Shown here: positions 24,701-33,735 of the stretch, piece by piece
Layout of the letters: each line of letters begins with the position of its first letter
Numbering within the stretch: position 1 is the first letter of the stretch
NCBI GenBank assembly: GCA_037043235.1
Contig: JAWRVZ010000056.1
Location: 943,501-1,007,500 of the forward strand
Origin: Rhodeus uyekii
Taxonomy: Eukaryota; Chordata; Actinopteri; Cypriniformes; Acheilognathidae
Length of the DNA: 64,000 nt
Reading direction: 5' to 3'
Notes under the pieces: model-generated
What the model was told of the DNA's origin: nothing
Database searches by the model: none
The model's input: the letters and a program-made list of their open reading frames with translations, nothing else
Translations under genes and position numbers: made by a program

Positions 24701-27700
24701 CTCATCTCCACTACAAATAGGAAAAAGAGGCTACAATTTGAACGAGCTCACCAAAATTGGAAAATTGAAGACTGGAAAAATGTTGCCTGGTCTGATGAGT
24801 CTCGATTTCTGTTGAGACATTCAGATGGTAGAGTCAGAATTTAGCGTAAACCGAATGAGAACATGGATCCATCATGCATTGTTACCGCTGTGCAGGCTGG
24901 TGGTGGTGGTGTAATGGTGTGGGGGATGTTTTCTTTTTCACACTTTAGTCCCCTTAGTGCCAATTGGGCATCGTTTAAATGCCACGGCCTACCTGAGCAT
25001 TGTTTTTGACCATGTCCATCCCTTTATGGGCACCATGTACCCATGATGGCTACTTCCAGCAGGATAATGCACCATATCATAGCTCAAATAATTTCAATTT
25101 GGTTTCTTGAACATGATAATGAGTTCACTGTACTGAAATGGCCCCCACGGTTTTCAGATCTCAACCCAATAGAGCATATTTGGGATGTGGTGGAACGGGA
25201 GCTTCGTGCCCTGGATGTGCATATAATATTTACATTTTGCTCTATAAAGATTTAAAATGACTTCCATTTATAATACGGGTAGCAAATGAAATGTATTCAT
25301 GAGCTAAAATAAAACACTACATAAGTGTAGAATGGCTTTTGTCAAGTAAAAAACATAAATATTTGTTGGTAGTCAGACACAGTTTCTTTCTTCTCACTGA
25401 AACGGTGTCACATATTTAAAGCAAAAGTTTTCCATGTTCTTCACACATCGGCTCCATTCTCCCAAGCATTGTGCAGCGTGTGCTCTACTGACACACATTC
25501 ACAGCAGACAGATGTTCCTCTCCGCCTGTGGCTCCACTCTGACTGCAGCTGAAACTCACTTCCTTCAGTTTGCTCTGTTCTCATGGATTTACAGAAATAC
25601 TTCGCCCCTTTCGCAAAAGATAGATATCTCTCTATCTCTCAGTATCGATGTCTCTTATGTCACAATGTCACATTTTTGTGGGCTAGGTGGTATGTTACAA
25701 TGACTTTCTTTGTACCTGCCACTTTCTGTCTCCAACTCACTTTCTCATTGCCACATTGTCACAATGTGTTCATATTAACGCCTTGATTAATTCAAAGGCA
25801 TCAAAGCAGGAGCACAGTGAAGGAGACTTGACCTTACAGAAGTTAATGCTTAAAAATAGCTGGTTGTCTGTTCCATCCAGCCAGTGGTTGCCTAACTCAG
25901 GTCTTCCTTCCCACAAGGGATTTTCAAAGGCCTGTTTGCTGTTGACTCAGCTAAAGACGAGCACTGTAAAGGCCAGCCCAGCCCAAGCAGCGCTGCAGGA
26001 GTCCTGAGGAGCCAGAGTACGCCCAACTGAATCATCTCTTTTATAACCGAGATCCCACTATAGTCCAGTGTATTACTGGGGGAACTCTGAACACAATCAG
26101 TTCACTGCAATTTGCAATTTGGAGCTATTGATCAAATGTAGCAGGCATGATGACTCGGATGTGAATGGGACACTTTGAGAAGTTTGAAATAGACCTTTGT
26201 TTACCTTTTTTTTCTCTTGCTAGTGAAGGTCTGAGTGGGTTAATGGTCAAAAAGGATGAAATCTGATAAGTTTTATCTGTGGTTTATCTATGTAGCTCAA
26301 ACTGTAGAGCGTGGCGCTTGTAACGCCAAGGTCATGGGTTTGATTCCCAGGAAAAGTAAGAACTGATTAGAATATCAATGTGCATCTTGAATGCAATGTA
26401 AGTCGCTTTGGATAAAAGCATCTGCCAAATGCATAAATGTAAAATGTTATCTTAAACTTAGGGTCTATAAGATCTGGGCTAATAACTTCAAGGTTACAGG
26501 GTTGCACTTGAATATATTGTGCTTTTGAGCAAAACACTAAACCCTTTATTGATGCAAGGGGGGCACTTAATGTTATAAGTGTACTGTAAGTGGAAAGTGT
26601 CTGATAAAAATGATCAGATTCTGTATTGTGTGCCGAACCCATTTACTAATTGACTAATCTGTTCTGTTCCTTATCTACCTGTCTTTAACATGTGGCAAAA
26701 GGCAAAAATAATCACTTTTTCTTCATTATATGGTATCATCATGACATCAGTCAGTGTTATGTGCTGTGTATTGTCATGATTTGTAAAATGACACTGTTTG
26801 TTTATCATTTTGCAGATTTACAGCTGCCTGTGACTGAGCCAGACATCAATAACCGTTTGGAGTCTCTATGTCTCAGCATGACCGAACACGCTCTGGGAGG
26901 TACGGGTCCACTCTTTCAGTTTACAAATACTGCATTTAAAGTAATAGTTCTTTTTTTGCAAAGGAACTTAATACAACATAAGTCAGCAAGTTCAATTTGA
27001 TAAAAAGTAGAAGTGACAGTAAAGTGATGTGTAATTTCCCTTGCAAATGAATGCTGTTCTTTTAAACTTTTTATTTATCAAAGAATCTTGTTTACACAAA
27101 AGCAGTTTTGCCAGGACTGGAATAAATTAAATTTTAAAATATATTAAAACAGAAAAGTTATTTTCAATTGTAAAATGTTTGCACATTATTACTTTTTCAC
27201 TGAATTTTGTCAAATAACTGCAAACTTGATTATCTTAAAGGATTTTTTTTTTTAAACATTTAAAAAAAATTAGTGTAGTTCAACATTTTAAGAGTTGGCC
27301 ATGCCAATATCCTACAGTAAACACATTCTCAGAGATGAATTTGTTAAAATCTTGAAGAAATGACTTTGAATTTGTACCTGTCATTTCCTGTCCACATCAA
27401 CAGAATAAATGATTTAAGGAAAAGTTAGCATTGTGTAATTTAAATGTAAATAGTTAATCCTAAATAGTTTGAACCATTTCTTTTATGACATTGACATATC
27501 CATCTTTAAAAAAAAACATTGAACTACTTGTCTACTTATTCAGATATGGACTTGTCCATCTCTGAAAACATGAAGTACTTAAGCAGCCTGTTGAAGAAGT
27601 ACAGACTTGATGTCTGAAACTATATTCTAATACTCATCCAAGATGAATGAGGATATTTGTTTATCAATCTGTGTAACAAAAGTCTTTGATTTAATCCATG

Positions 27701-29691
27701 AGAATGGAATTTGAGGAAACGGTTTGGATCAGTGCTGACTACGGCAGTATCATGAAACCCCACAGGAACACTCTTAAAGGTCAAAAACCCTTCCGAAGTC
27801 TTTTGCTTTTTCCCTTTGAAAATGTTCAAGGGGAAATGTGTTTTTCTTCTCCACAACATTTAATTGAACTTTTCAAGGTGTTTCTTTGGCAAAGACGCAT
27901 CAGACACAACAATCTTCAAAAGACAGAAAATATTGTGACTATCAGTTCCAGACGGGAATGAGCGTCACTTTGTATCCACACTTTGGGGGATCAATGCATT
28001 GAGCATTCCCGTGTGAAGTGGAGGTTTTCTTTGCATAGAGAGTGTTTTTTTCCTCTCAGAGCTGACACAGAGGCTTTCAGTGCAGTGGGCCTGGTGCTGG
28101 ACAAGCGCAGCTTTGTGTTTAGGGAAGTGCAGGAAGACAGACAGGGAGAGATGCAGGCAGACAGGCTGAATCAGGGAGACGGGCAGAAGCAGTGGGCAGC
28201 TCTGCGGTGAGCTCAGGAATGCCCCGCTCGCTCCACAGCTGCCAACAGAGGCCGTAGTGTTCTTGTGGCAACATACCCCCCCCCCCCCCCCCAGAAGCCT
28301 GCCTGGGAGTTTTGGTGCCCTCATTACGCAGAATGAGACTGCTTGCTCTGTGAAACTATACGGTTGGGAAGTCTAATTCATTGAACCAGAAGCAAAAAAA
28401 GATTAATTGAGTCGTTTGGGTCACTCAATGTGGCCTCCCAGAAGTCACGTGCTTGATATTTTCTTGTATAATTTACACTACAGTTTCAAGGGGTAGTGTA
28501 TAGTATAAATTACTGGCAATGAGAGATATTTCTTGAGCAGCAACTCATCATATTAGAATGATTTCTGAAGGATCATGTGGAGGAATGATGCTGAAAGATT
28601 TTGCTGTGATATCAGACGAATAAGTTAGTTTAAAATATAGTATAGTGGAGCCCGGTTATGTCGACGGCCTCGGGGGTTGCAAAAAAGCGTTGAGATAACC
28701 GATGATCGAGATAACCAAAAGCCAATATGGCGATTTGTTTGATGAAGCGATCGACATGCTATAAAAATGTACATCCACTGTATATGTTTGCTAACAACAA
28801 AAGGCATATGTGCACCAACTTACAGCAGATATTTACCAGTATACAATAAAAACCACATTCAATTCTCGATACAAAACTTTAATCATATTCTCCAACATTG
28901 CAAACACAATGATCGCTCACAGAGTAAACAGTCACCACACACATAAACACATGCGCTCATAACACAGTCATTTCACTCTGACACAGTTCTGAATAGTATT
29001 GCACACGTGGTTAATATGGTTTCTTTACAAAGTCTAAAATGCTTTGTTGCTTTTTGCCTTTAACGGTCTGCTTGAAAACCAGTATCAGTAACGATGTCTT
29101 TGTCGATGTCATTGTATGATGGCGAACTCCTGCGCCTCCTCTTCCAAGATAGCATCTGTAAGGCTTGATTTTTGCACGAGTTCTTCTGCGGCTGCACAAC
29201 ACTGTACCGTAAGAGTGAGTGAAGCGTCATTGGAGTGAGCGACCATACGGACTGATGCACGTGCACCACAAACTCGGTACTATCATTAGTCACGGGGATT
29301 GAGATAACTGATGTTAAGTGGTGAATTTGTCCCTCTTTTGTGCTCGAGATATCAGGATTCAGCGACATAAAAGAATCGACATAACCGATAAGAAAATACT
29401 ATGGGAATTTGGCGGTTCCACTTCAAAACCGTTGACACAATAGGGTTTGTGAGTTAACCGTGGTCGAGATAAGTGGGTTCCACTGTATTTTAAATGGTAA
29501 TGAACATGAGACTTTACCCCAAACTTATGAATGGTGCATGTGATTGAATAAAATAATTTATTCACAAAAAATGTCAATTCCTTTGTGGTGAACATTTCCA
29601 GAAGTGTTTCTCAGTTGCACTGTGATAGTAGTCAAAAACTGTGACGTCATTTGTTTCCATAGATGGTGTTGATCGAACTTCAACCATCTGA
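12184..29691 (+). CDS. samd4a: samd4a (Smaug1), 3' eleven coding exons; 5' exons outside window
   Basis: Encodes Smaug1, a cytoplasmic RNA-binding protein that recognises short CNGG-loop hairpins in target mRNAs and represses translation or recruits deadenylases (family knowledge). Eleven exons splice in phase to 613 residues plus stop; the human protein is about 718, so roughly 65-100 N-terminal residues lie upstream. Order seen: a helical N-terminal region with LLTHLPLLKP-like sequence (exon 12184), a Ser-rich linker with the SVSLTPPM and SSVASSGSGGSEHLE blocks, the SAM domain (from VPAWLKSLRLHKYA to GARHKIVISIQKL), then the PHAT-like helical region (QFTRVMGK, ENISSYLQLIDKCLIHEAF), a basic Ser-rich tail, and the canonical C terminus DGVDRTSTI. 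The gene converges on gch1. Introns are loaded with DNA transposons and MITEs. The Smaug1 rather than Smaug2 assignment rests on recalled sequence and the gch1/wdhd1 neighbourhood. Confidence 0.95.
12706..15472. other. samd4a intron
   Basis: No exon was seen. A small imperfect palindrome lies at 13327-13410; 14400-15200 is very AT-rich with an ATT repeat near 15168. Confidence 0.5.
13327..13410. repeat. imperfect palindrome, possible short MITE
   Basis: Arms ttgggtgaattcag (13327-13340) and ctgaattcacccca (13397-13410) are inverted copies around a 56-bp centre. Confidence 0.5.
15473..15727 (+). CDS. samd4a: samd4a coding exon 2 of window
   Basis: Acceptor cccgcag, donor agggg|gtgagc. The codon split with the previous exon gives ILSGGQHSPLRRSVSLTPPM, then NQPLGHGWLSQEDLRPRG and SPQSSVASSGSGGSEHLEE. 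This is the conserved, probably disordered, Ser-rich linker before the SAM domain. It ends in phase 1. Confidence 0.94.
15932..16041 (+). CDS. samd4a: samd4a coding exon, SAM domain first half
   Basis: The acceptor is ctctcag. The split codon gives D, then VPAWLKSLRLHKYAGLFSTM and MMSLTEQQLEAQ. This is the first helices of the sterile alpha motif that contacts RNA hairpins. Donor CAG|gttggt, phase 0. Confidence 0.95.
16644..16730 (+). CDS. samd4a: samd4a coding exon, SAM domain second half
   Basis: Acceptor gatatag, then QVTKGARHKIVISIQKLKDR and QNMLRCLEK. It contains the basic GARHKI segment at the RNA-binding face of the Smaug SAM domain. Donor AAG|gtcaga, 29 codons, phase 0. Confidence 0.95.
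17281..17512 (+). CDS. samd4a: samd4a coding exon, SAM-PHAT linker
   Basis: A CT-repeat polypyrimidine tract ends in cag. The product starts DILDGANLRAPLQELHQIIQ and reaches GDIPAQFTRVMGK at the start of the PHAT-like region. The donor is AAAG|gttcac, weak at intron positions +3 to +5, but the codon split with the next exon gives the expected VMGKVCTQLL. Confidence 0.92.
17814..17899 (+). CDS. samd4a: samd4a coding exon, PHAT-like region
   Basis: Acceptor gtgacag. The product is CTQLLVSGSDEENISSYLQL followed by IDKCLIHE, and the donor is GAG|gtaaga, phase 0. This is strongly conserved helical sequence of the Smaug family. Confidence 0.94.
18882..18994 (+). CDS. samd4a: samd4a coding exon, PHAT-like region end
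   Basis: Acceptor cctcgcag. The product is AFTETLKKRLLSWKQQVQMQ then FRSISRKTLLDLTGQRR. The donor is AG|gtagag, phase 2, leaving AG to be completed by the next exon. Confidence 0.93.
19240..19820 (+). mobile_element. hAT-type non-autonomous transposon, copy 1
   Basis: 581 bp with termini CAGTGCTTCTCAA and TTGAGAACCACTG. It is flanked by a perfect 8-bp target duplication GTTTAACC (19232-19239 and 19821-19828), the hAT signature. CG-rich C runs lie just inside both ends and no transposase is encoded. It is related to 54844-55729. Confidence 0.9.
19994..20309. mobile_element. Angel-like palindromic MITE
   Basis: Ends ttaaagggacagttcaccc and gtgaactatccctttaa are inverted repeats. The inner arms are also complementary (gttgatagaccccattgac against gtgattggggtccatcaact), so the whole unit can fold into one hairpin, as described for Angel elements of zebrafish. 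Confidence 0.8.
20310..21438. other. samd4a intron between MITEs
   Basis: AT-rich intronic sequence with no supported exon, RNA gene or long ORF. Confidence 0.5.
21439..22011. mobile_element. Harbinger-type MITE rich in ACGCA motifs
   Basis: 573 bp with 17-bp termini AGGGCCAGTCACACAGC and GCTGTGTGACTGGGCCT (one mismatch), flanked by TAA (21436-21438 and 22012-22014), as PIF/Harbinger elements target TWA. ACGCA and its complement TGCGT recur throughout the interior. No transposase is present. Confidence 0.7.
22443..22641 (+). CDS. samd4a: samd4a coding exon with tandem NAGNAG acceptor
   Basis: The intron ends attccag and is followed directly by a second cag, so either 22443 or 22446 can be the first base. 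The two forms differ by one Ser. The product runs through RYGQSNSLPTTGCVGSG and RPGLLGTTGLFGPTPRSSSS to TGLKQGRQ, then donor CAG|gtttgt, phase 0. It corresponds to the basic Ser/Thr-rich tail segment of Smaug1. Confidence 0.92.
22642..23566. other. samd4a intron with homopurine tract
   Basis: No exon was seen. Positions 22965-23170 are dominated by A and G on the plus strand with several long gagaga and ggagg runs. Confidence 0.55.
23567..23693 (+). CDS. samd4a: samd4a coding exon, Arg/Ser-rich tail
   Basis: Acceptor tttttag. The product is GLWFANPGGSNSMPSRTHSS followed by VQRTRSLPVHTNPHTMAMFQ. The donor is ACAG|gtaaga, phase 1. It is nearly identical to the recalled human Smaug1 segment. 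Confidence 0.94.
24205..25222 (+). mobile_element. Tc1/mariner transposon, 3'-truncated
   Basis: It starts with the terminal sequence cacctaaaggattattagg and continues through a decayed transposase gene. It stops shortly after the last catalytic block (gagcttcgtgccctggatgt). The matching 3' terminal repeat is missing, so the right end is deleted. Confidence 0.85.
24332..25216 (+). pseudogene. Tc1-like DD34E transposase, broken
   Basis: An open frame of 170 residues (MGMKGELSNFERGMVVGARR ... WSDESRFLLRHSDGRVRI) covers the two helix-turn-helix DNA-binding parts and the first catalytic Asp (codon 24794). An in-frame TAG at 24842 replaces the family's Trp, another stop follows near 25009, and frameshifts separate the QQDNAP block (second Asp, 25063) from NPIEHIW (Glu, 25172). 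It cannot make a working transposase. Confidence 0.85.
26291..26446 (+). mobile_element. tRNA-derived SINE
   Basis: The head is tRNA-like (tgtagctcaaactgtagagc, with a B-box-like gggtttgattccc). It continues into the shared body aactgattagaatatcaatg and the tail gcatctgccaaatgcataaa. Confidence 0.8.
26816..26899 (+). CDS. samd4a: samd4a coding exon, near C terminus
   Basis: Acceptor ttttgcag. The split codon gives D, then LQLPVTEPDINNRLESLCLS and MTEHALG. Donor GGAG|gtacgg, phase 1. This block is almost invariant between fish and human. Confidence 0.95.
26900..27543. other. samd4a intron with AT-rich dispersed repeat
   Basis: Positions 27010-27290 resemble the AT-rich dispersed repeat also seen at 37570-37882 (shared blocks such as aatgctgttcttttaaac and the aagaaatcattt-like segments). 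No coding signal. Confidence 0.35.
27544..27617 (+). CDS. samd4a: possible alternative terminal exon of samd4a
   Basis: A good acceptor (tacttattcag) lies in the correct phase after exon 26816-26899. It would give D then MDLSISENMKYLSSLLKKYR, LDV and TGA at 27615-27617. This differs from the conserved DGVDRTSTI end and I recognise no homologue. A 24-codon run before a stop can arise by chance, so this is only a candidate splice form that would need its own poly(A) site downstream. Confidence 0.3.
28276..28292. repeat. poly-C run, 17 bases
   Basis: A homopolymer in the last samd4a intron, one of four long G/C runs in the window. Confidence 0.95.
28643..29485 (-). mobile_element. Tigger/pogo-like transposon remnant
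   Basis: 843 bp flanked by TA, with inverted termini like tagtggagcccggttatgtc and gagataagtgggttccactg. Minus-strand fragments such as QQSILDFVKKP resemble the C-terminal end of Tigger-type transposases. It occupies most of the last samd4a intron and ends 177 bp before the canonical terminal exon. Confidence 0.65.
29663..29691 (+). CDS. samd4a: samd4a canonical terminal coding segment (29 nt)
   Basis: The acceptor is tttccatag. The G left by exon 26816-26899 joins AT to give D, then GVDRTSTI and TGA at 29689-29691. The nine residues match the C terminus I recall for mammalian Smaug1, which fixes this as the true last coding exon. Only the end of the reading frame is here; the rest of the exon is 3' UTR. 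Confidence 0.88.
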
Positions 29692-31372
29692 GAGAAGAGG
29701 AGAGGGCGCACAGGAAGACGGCATGGCTGGCAGCAGGGGGAAAGGTCATCAAGAGGTCACGAGCCCCTCTGTCTATAAACTCCCCACCCCCCCTCTCCAC
29801 CTGCTCACCTACCAACGCAATAGCCAATAGGAGAAGTGGGGCGTGGCCTACACAGTGCCATTCACCAATTACTGAAAGGCTTGACACAAGCAAGTTCTGT
29901 CCCCATGACTACTTCGGCGTGTTTACATTCGATTTTGGGAGAAAATCACATCTTCAATACTAACATAGAAGAACGCAGCAAAGGGTCTTCATGAAGGCAG
30001 GCCATCAGAGTAAAGCAACGGAGATAACTTGAAGCGTTCAGGTGGCTGTCTGGGACGTCACAAGATCCAAACCAACCAGCAGACGAAACCAGTTGACATG
30101 TAGTTTCAACATGCATTAGATTTCTGTACCTCTGCAGATACTAAAAATATTATGTCACAGTATGTTTACACATAATACTGTCAAGGATATCAAAAGGTCA
30201 TTGTTCAAATCCGAGGACGGTGTACAGCTTTAGGTTCCTAAACGGCTTCATAGTTTACAATTGTGTATGTATTTACTGTTTTGTTGTTTTAGTTTCCTTT
30301 TGTGCCAGCAGGAAAGCTGATTTACAACACTGCAAAGACAGTCAGAGCTACGGATGGTACTCGGAAGAAAGAGAGGGAACGTGAGAGCAGTGATGGGAAA
30401 GGAAACAGGAAGTGATGCGAGTGGAAGGGAGCGGGGAATTCTGAAGCGAGGAACAGAGGTCGAGGGAGATCAGGAGGTCAGAGGAGTGGAATAAGGGAGA
30501 AATGCCAGCAAATGCAAGTAGATGGAAAGGTTGAAGAGGAGCAGGTGAACACGAAGGTCAGATGTGCACAGGTCCAGGCAGAATATGCAGAAATATTTTA
30601 GACGCAAGGATCTGAACACTAGCTTCATGAGTGACGTTTATGTGGGAATGTGCAGAGTTTTCTACAGATTCTGTCTGGGCCTAGAGATGTATCAAAAAGT
30701 TTTACCGATCATAAATGGATCGTTCCTAAACGGCTTTTTATGCATGGAATTTGTATCTGTAAATGCACAGCGGTAGAGTGATGTTTGGTGATTTTTGGGA
30801 AGATCGCAGCTTGTGTCTGTGTATTTGGGATATCACATGAGTGGTACACTATGTCAGCAGGACATAGACTGTTGGAGCAACAGGGACAGATATAAGGAAA
30901 TAACACTAATGCACCAGTTGTTAGTACAGAGCGCCGCCTTGTGGTGAAACTGTGCAATAGTTGCCAATAAATAAGGCTTTTTTTTTTTTACAGTATTGTC
31001 TTAATATCAGCCATTAGATAATCATGCCAGGTATAAAAAGTAGAAAGTTTACAATAAGAACTGAGCTTTTAGTTTTGGACTCTTACAAGTGAAGGTCTGA
31101 TTTTCTGCATGGAAAGGGTCTCGGAGGTTGTTCTTTTTTGTTGTTGTTGTTGTTGTTGTTGTTGCTTTAACTGTTTTGCTAATCCGGGACATTATTGGTT
31201 CCTTTATGAGGGTGTTCAGTGATTGTTAATGTATCTTATTTAGAGTTTTTCCTATTATAACTTTGCTTTTCGTGCCCTTGGTGCTGTGAATCCTTGCTGA
31301 AACCATCGAAAGTGAATTCGCAATAACGTGCAATAGACTCTCATCAGCAACACGGTGTGAATCAAGGGCAGA

Positions 31373-31399
31373 GGGGGAGGGGAGGGGAGGGGAGGGGGG
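31373..31399 (+). repeat. G-quadruplex motif in samd4a 3' UTR
   Basis: Five G runs of 4-6 separated by single A bases on the sense strand, i.e. a canonical G4 pattern with one-base loops that would be present in the mRNA. Confidence 0.85.
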
Positions 31400-32326
31400 T
31401 CTCTTAAAGAGGAACTGGACTGCCAAGCTTTGCCCTCTCCCTAAATCCCCCACGATTCCCACACCACAGGACCGTTGTACCCTGTAGTACACGTGTTGCC
31501 GGCCTGCAACTTGATGCACCTACCCACACCTCAAGTGTTTTATGCTTTTCGGCTTATCCAAAGAAACAGGTCATGACCGTAAACGGACAGTAATGAGGCA
31601 CTTTCACATCCATTGAGTGGTGACCAGCGTGGTTAAAGCTGCCTAAAATTAAGAAGTTTGACTATGCAGTGTGTCAGCTTCGTAAGCGAGTTGGTGCCTC
31701 CAAGCTAGAGCTTTTAAAGTGCATGAAATGCCTTAAAATGGTAGCCGGTGTTTTACAAAGCATGTTAGCAAACCGTTATGTGGCATCTTGTGCATCTTGT
31801 TTATAGAGATGCATTTGTTTGTGTGTATTAAGCCACTCATCACTGCCATTTGAAAACAATTAGCAGATTCAAATGATTATTTATTCTTTTCTATTATTGA
31901 TGCAGAGGTTATTGTATTCATTTAGATGTATTATTTAAGATACCTTGTGTATTAACTTTGCTATGGCTGGTAACCATAAGTACATCTCAAATAACAACCT
32001 AGTTATTTTTTGACGTTTTGTTTTTCCAATTTGCGTTCTTTATCTAAAAAAAAACATGCCTTATCATTTTTTTTGTATGTTGCTGTTTTCTTTTCTTTTT
32101 TTCCTTTCTTGTGAGTATCTATAAATGCTTCTATTTTGCTAACCCTCCCCAGGAAAGTGTTATTTGTAGTCACATGTCAAACAGAGCCAGTTTTTTCTTT
32201 CTCTCGAAAAAAAAAACATTTTTTGTGTGCAGTTTTGCAATGTTTCTCTTCTATTCCATTTCTGATTTTCACCTCCGTTGTTACAGTGCTTAAATGCGTA
32301 GCGTCATTGCGTAGTTCTTTCACGAA

Positions 32327-32486
32327 GAATTCTACTCACTCGCGATTGGATAACGGAGTATGATGCGAATTCTACTCACTTACGATTGGATAACGGAGTA
32401 TGATGCGAATTCTACTTGCTCACGATTGGATAGCGGAGTATGACGCGAATTCTACTCACTTACGATTGGATAGCGGATTATGATGC
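32327..32486 (+). repeat. four tandem 40-bp repeats
   Basis: Four units of exactly 40 bp starting gaattctact and containing gattggata[a/g]cgga, plus a partial fifth at 32487-32496. Units differ by a few substitutions and no indels. In the first two, TACTC and GAGTA can pair as a short stem. Confidence 0.9.
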
Positions 32487-33288
32487 AAATTCTACTCTGG
32501 TTTGTTGCAATGTTCTTCATGCGGCGAGTTGAAAAATAAAATAAATCTTCAGTACGATGAAGATTTAGATTCATGTCCAAATGTCCCAATGTTAGATGCT
32601 GTAGCAGTGTTAAAACATTTACACTCTACCTTGGTATTCCGTTATTGACGAAGCCTTAATTATTTGTTTCGGCGCGTTAGTAAATCAGAACATATCTGAT
32701 GCAGAATTTATTAGATTTTTGTATCAATAAATTTTTTTGTGCATATATTCTGAAAAGTTTTTATTTTTGCTTTACTACACTTTTTTTCCGTTGTTTATTC
32801 TGTTTTCCTTTTGTTATTTTCAAGAGCCGATGTCCTGTATTGACTGCAGGCTGACGTACATATGCTTATATATATATAAAATATATATTTTAAAAGAATC
32901 TTATGTTTACGAAAAGGTAAAACCAAATAAAAAACTGCGAAAAAAACATAAAACAAAACATAAAAAATATTATTTATATTTTAGAGATGCATGCAAGAGG
33001 CTGGGACGTCATATCTAGAATAACAAATGGCAGTGCCTTTTTTTTTAGTATTCAGACATTTACCCCCAAATGTAAATGATTTTATATGGCTCTAAAATAT
33101 AGAGATAAGCCAGACACATTGATGGGCGAAACTTCAAATCATACAAAGTCCAGATTCTGATCCAATTCTGATGCGTTTGCTCGGAGGAGCGTGCTGGAAG
33201 TTCATGGGAATCTGTATGCTTTATGCTTTAGGTACTTCAGTGCTGTTATGAGCTTATGAATTATATCTGTCTGTACAACACGCAGATG

Positions 33289-33579
33289 TGTATATATTTT
33301 CGTTTATACTTGTGCGAGTGTGACACTGTGTATCCAGGTGAGAAGCCGGATTGTCTTGTAATTTTTGTACATACCCTCATAGAAAATGTTGCGTCATACG
33401 GTGGCTGACCTCACCGGAAGCTGTTTGTCCCACCACTCTTACCCATGAGGCATCTCTCTGCTCACGTCAGCGCAGATCTTTACTGAAATAAACATGACCT
33501 TCAGTCAAGATGAAAAAGGGGTTTCTGTCATATCTTCCCCTTTTTGCTTTGACGCCTTGTGTGCGTTTGTGTGTAAATA
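33289..33579 (+). promoter_or_regulatory. three Pumilio-type UGUANAUA motifs
   Basis: TGTATATA (33289-33296), TGTACATA (33366-33373) and TGTAAATA (33572-33579) are exact matches to the PUF consensus. The last counts only if the longer 3' UTR is used. Confidence 0.5.
33487..33492 (+). terminator. candidate poly(A) signal AATAAA for samd4a
   Basis: This is a canonical hexamer about 3.8 kb after the samd4a stop. It is followed within about 110 bp by a long GT-rich tract (33595-33621) that could serve as a downstream element, though that distance is longer than usual. ATTAAA at 33710-33715 is the alternative. Confidence 0.4.
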
Positions 33580-33588
33580 GGAGGCTGT

Positions 33589-33594
<6 letters not shown>

Positions 33595-33621
<27 letters not shown>
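33595..33621. repeat. (TG)n microsatellite
   Basis: About 13 TG units near the inferred 3' end of samd4a. Confidence 0.9.
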
Positions 33622-33735
33622 CCGTGATGTTCTGTCCGCCAACTGAATGTGTATCATTTGGATCTGTGTTAAATGCTTGACATCTTTGTAATAACCACAG
33701 ACAAAAAGTATTAAAAGAGTAACTTTTGAAAAGGA

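Larger units (their letters stand above)
29692..33735 (+). other. samd4a: probable samd4a 3' UTR
   Basis: Sense-strand sequence after the samd4a stop has no long ORF or splice structure and shows 3' UTR traits. Poly(A)-signal candidates are AATAAA at 33487-33492 and ATTAAA at 33710-33715, followed by T/G-rich sequence. Inside are a G-quadruplex motif (31373-31399), a TTG repeat (31140-31163), four 40-bp tandem repeats (32327-32486) and Pumilio-type UGUANAUA motifs. The end point is inferred and a shorter isoform is possible. Confidence 0.6.

Noticed and set aside
26291..26365. Possible tRNA gene
   Set aside because: The tRNA-like head belongs to a repeated SINE body and cannot form a full cloverleaf; five sibling copies exist in the window.
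28261..28324. Start of an ORF on the minus strand with a poly-Gly stretch (27965-28324)
   Set aside because: The Gly run is the C17 homopolymer; no splice context or homology supports coding.
32327..32496. CRISPR-like regular repeats
   Set aside because: Units are directly adjacent with no unique spacers and the DNA is vertebrate nuclear; it is a minisatellite.
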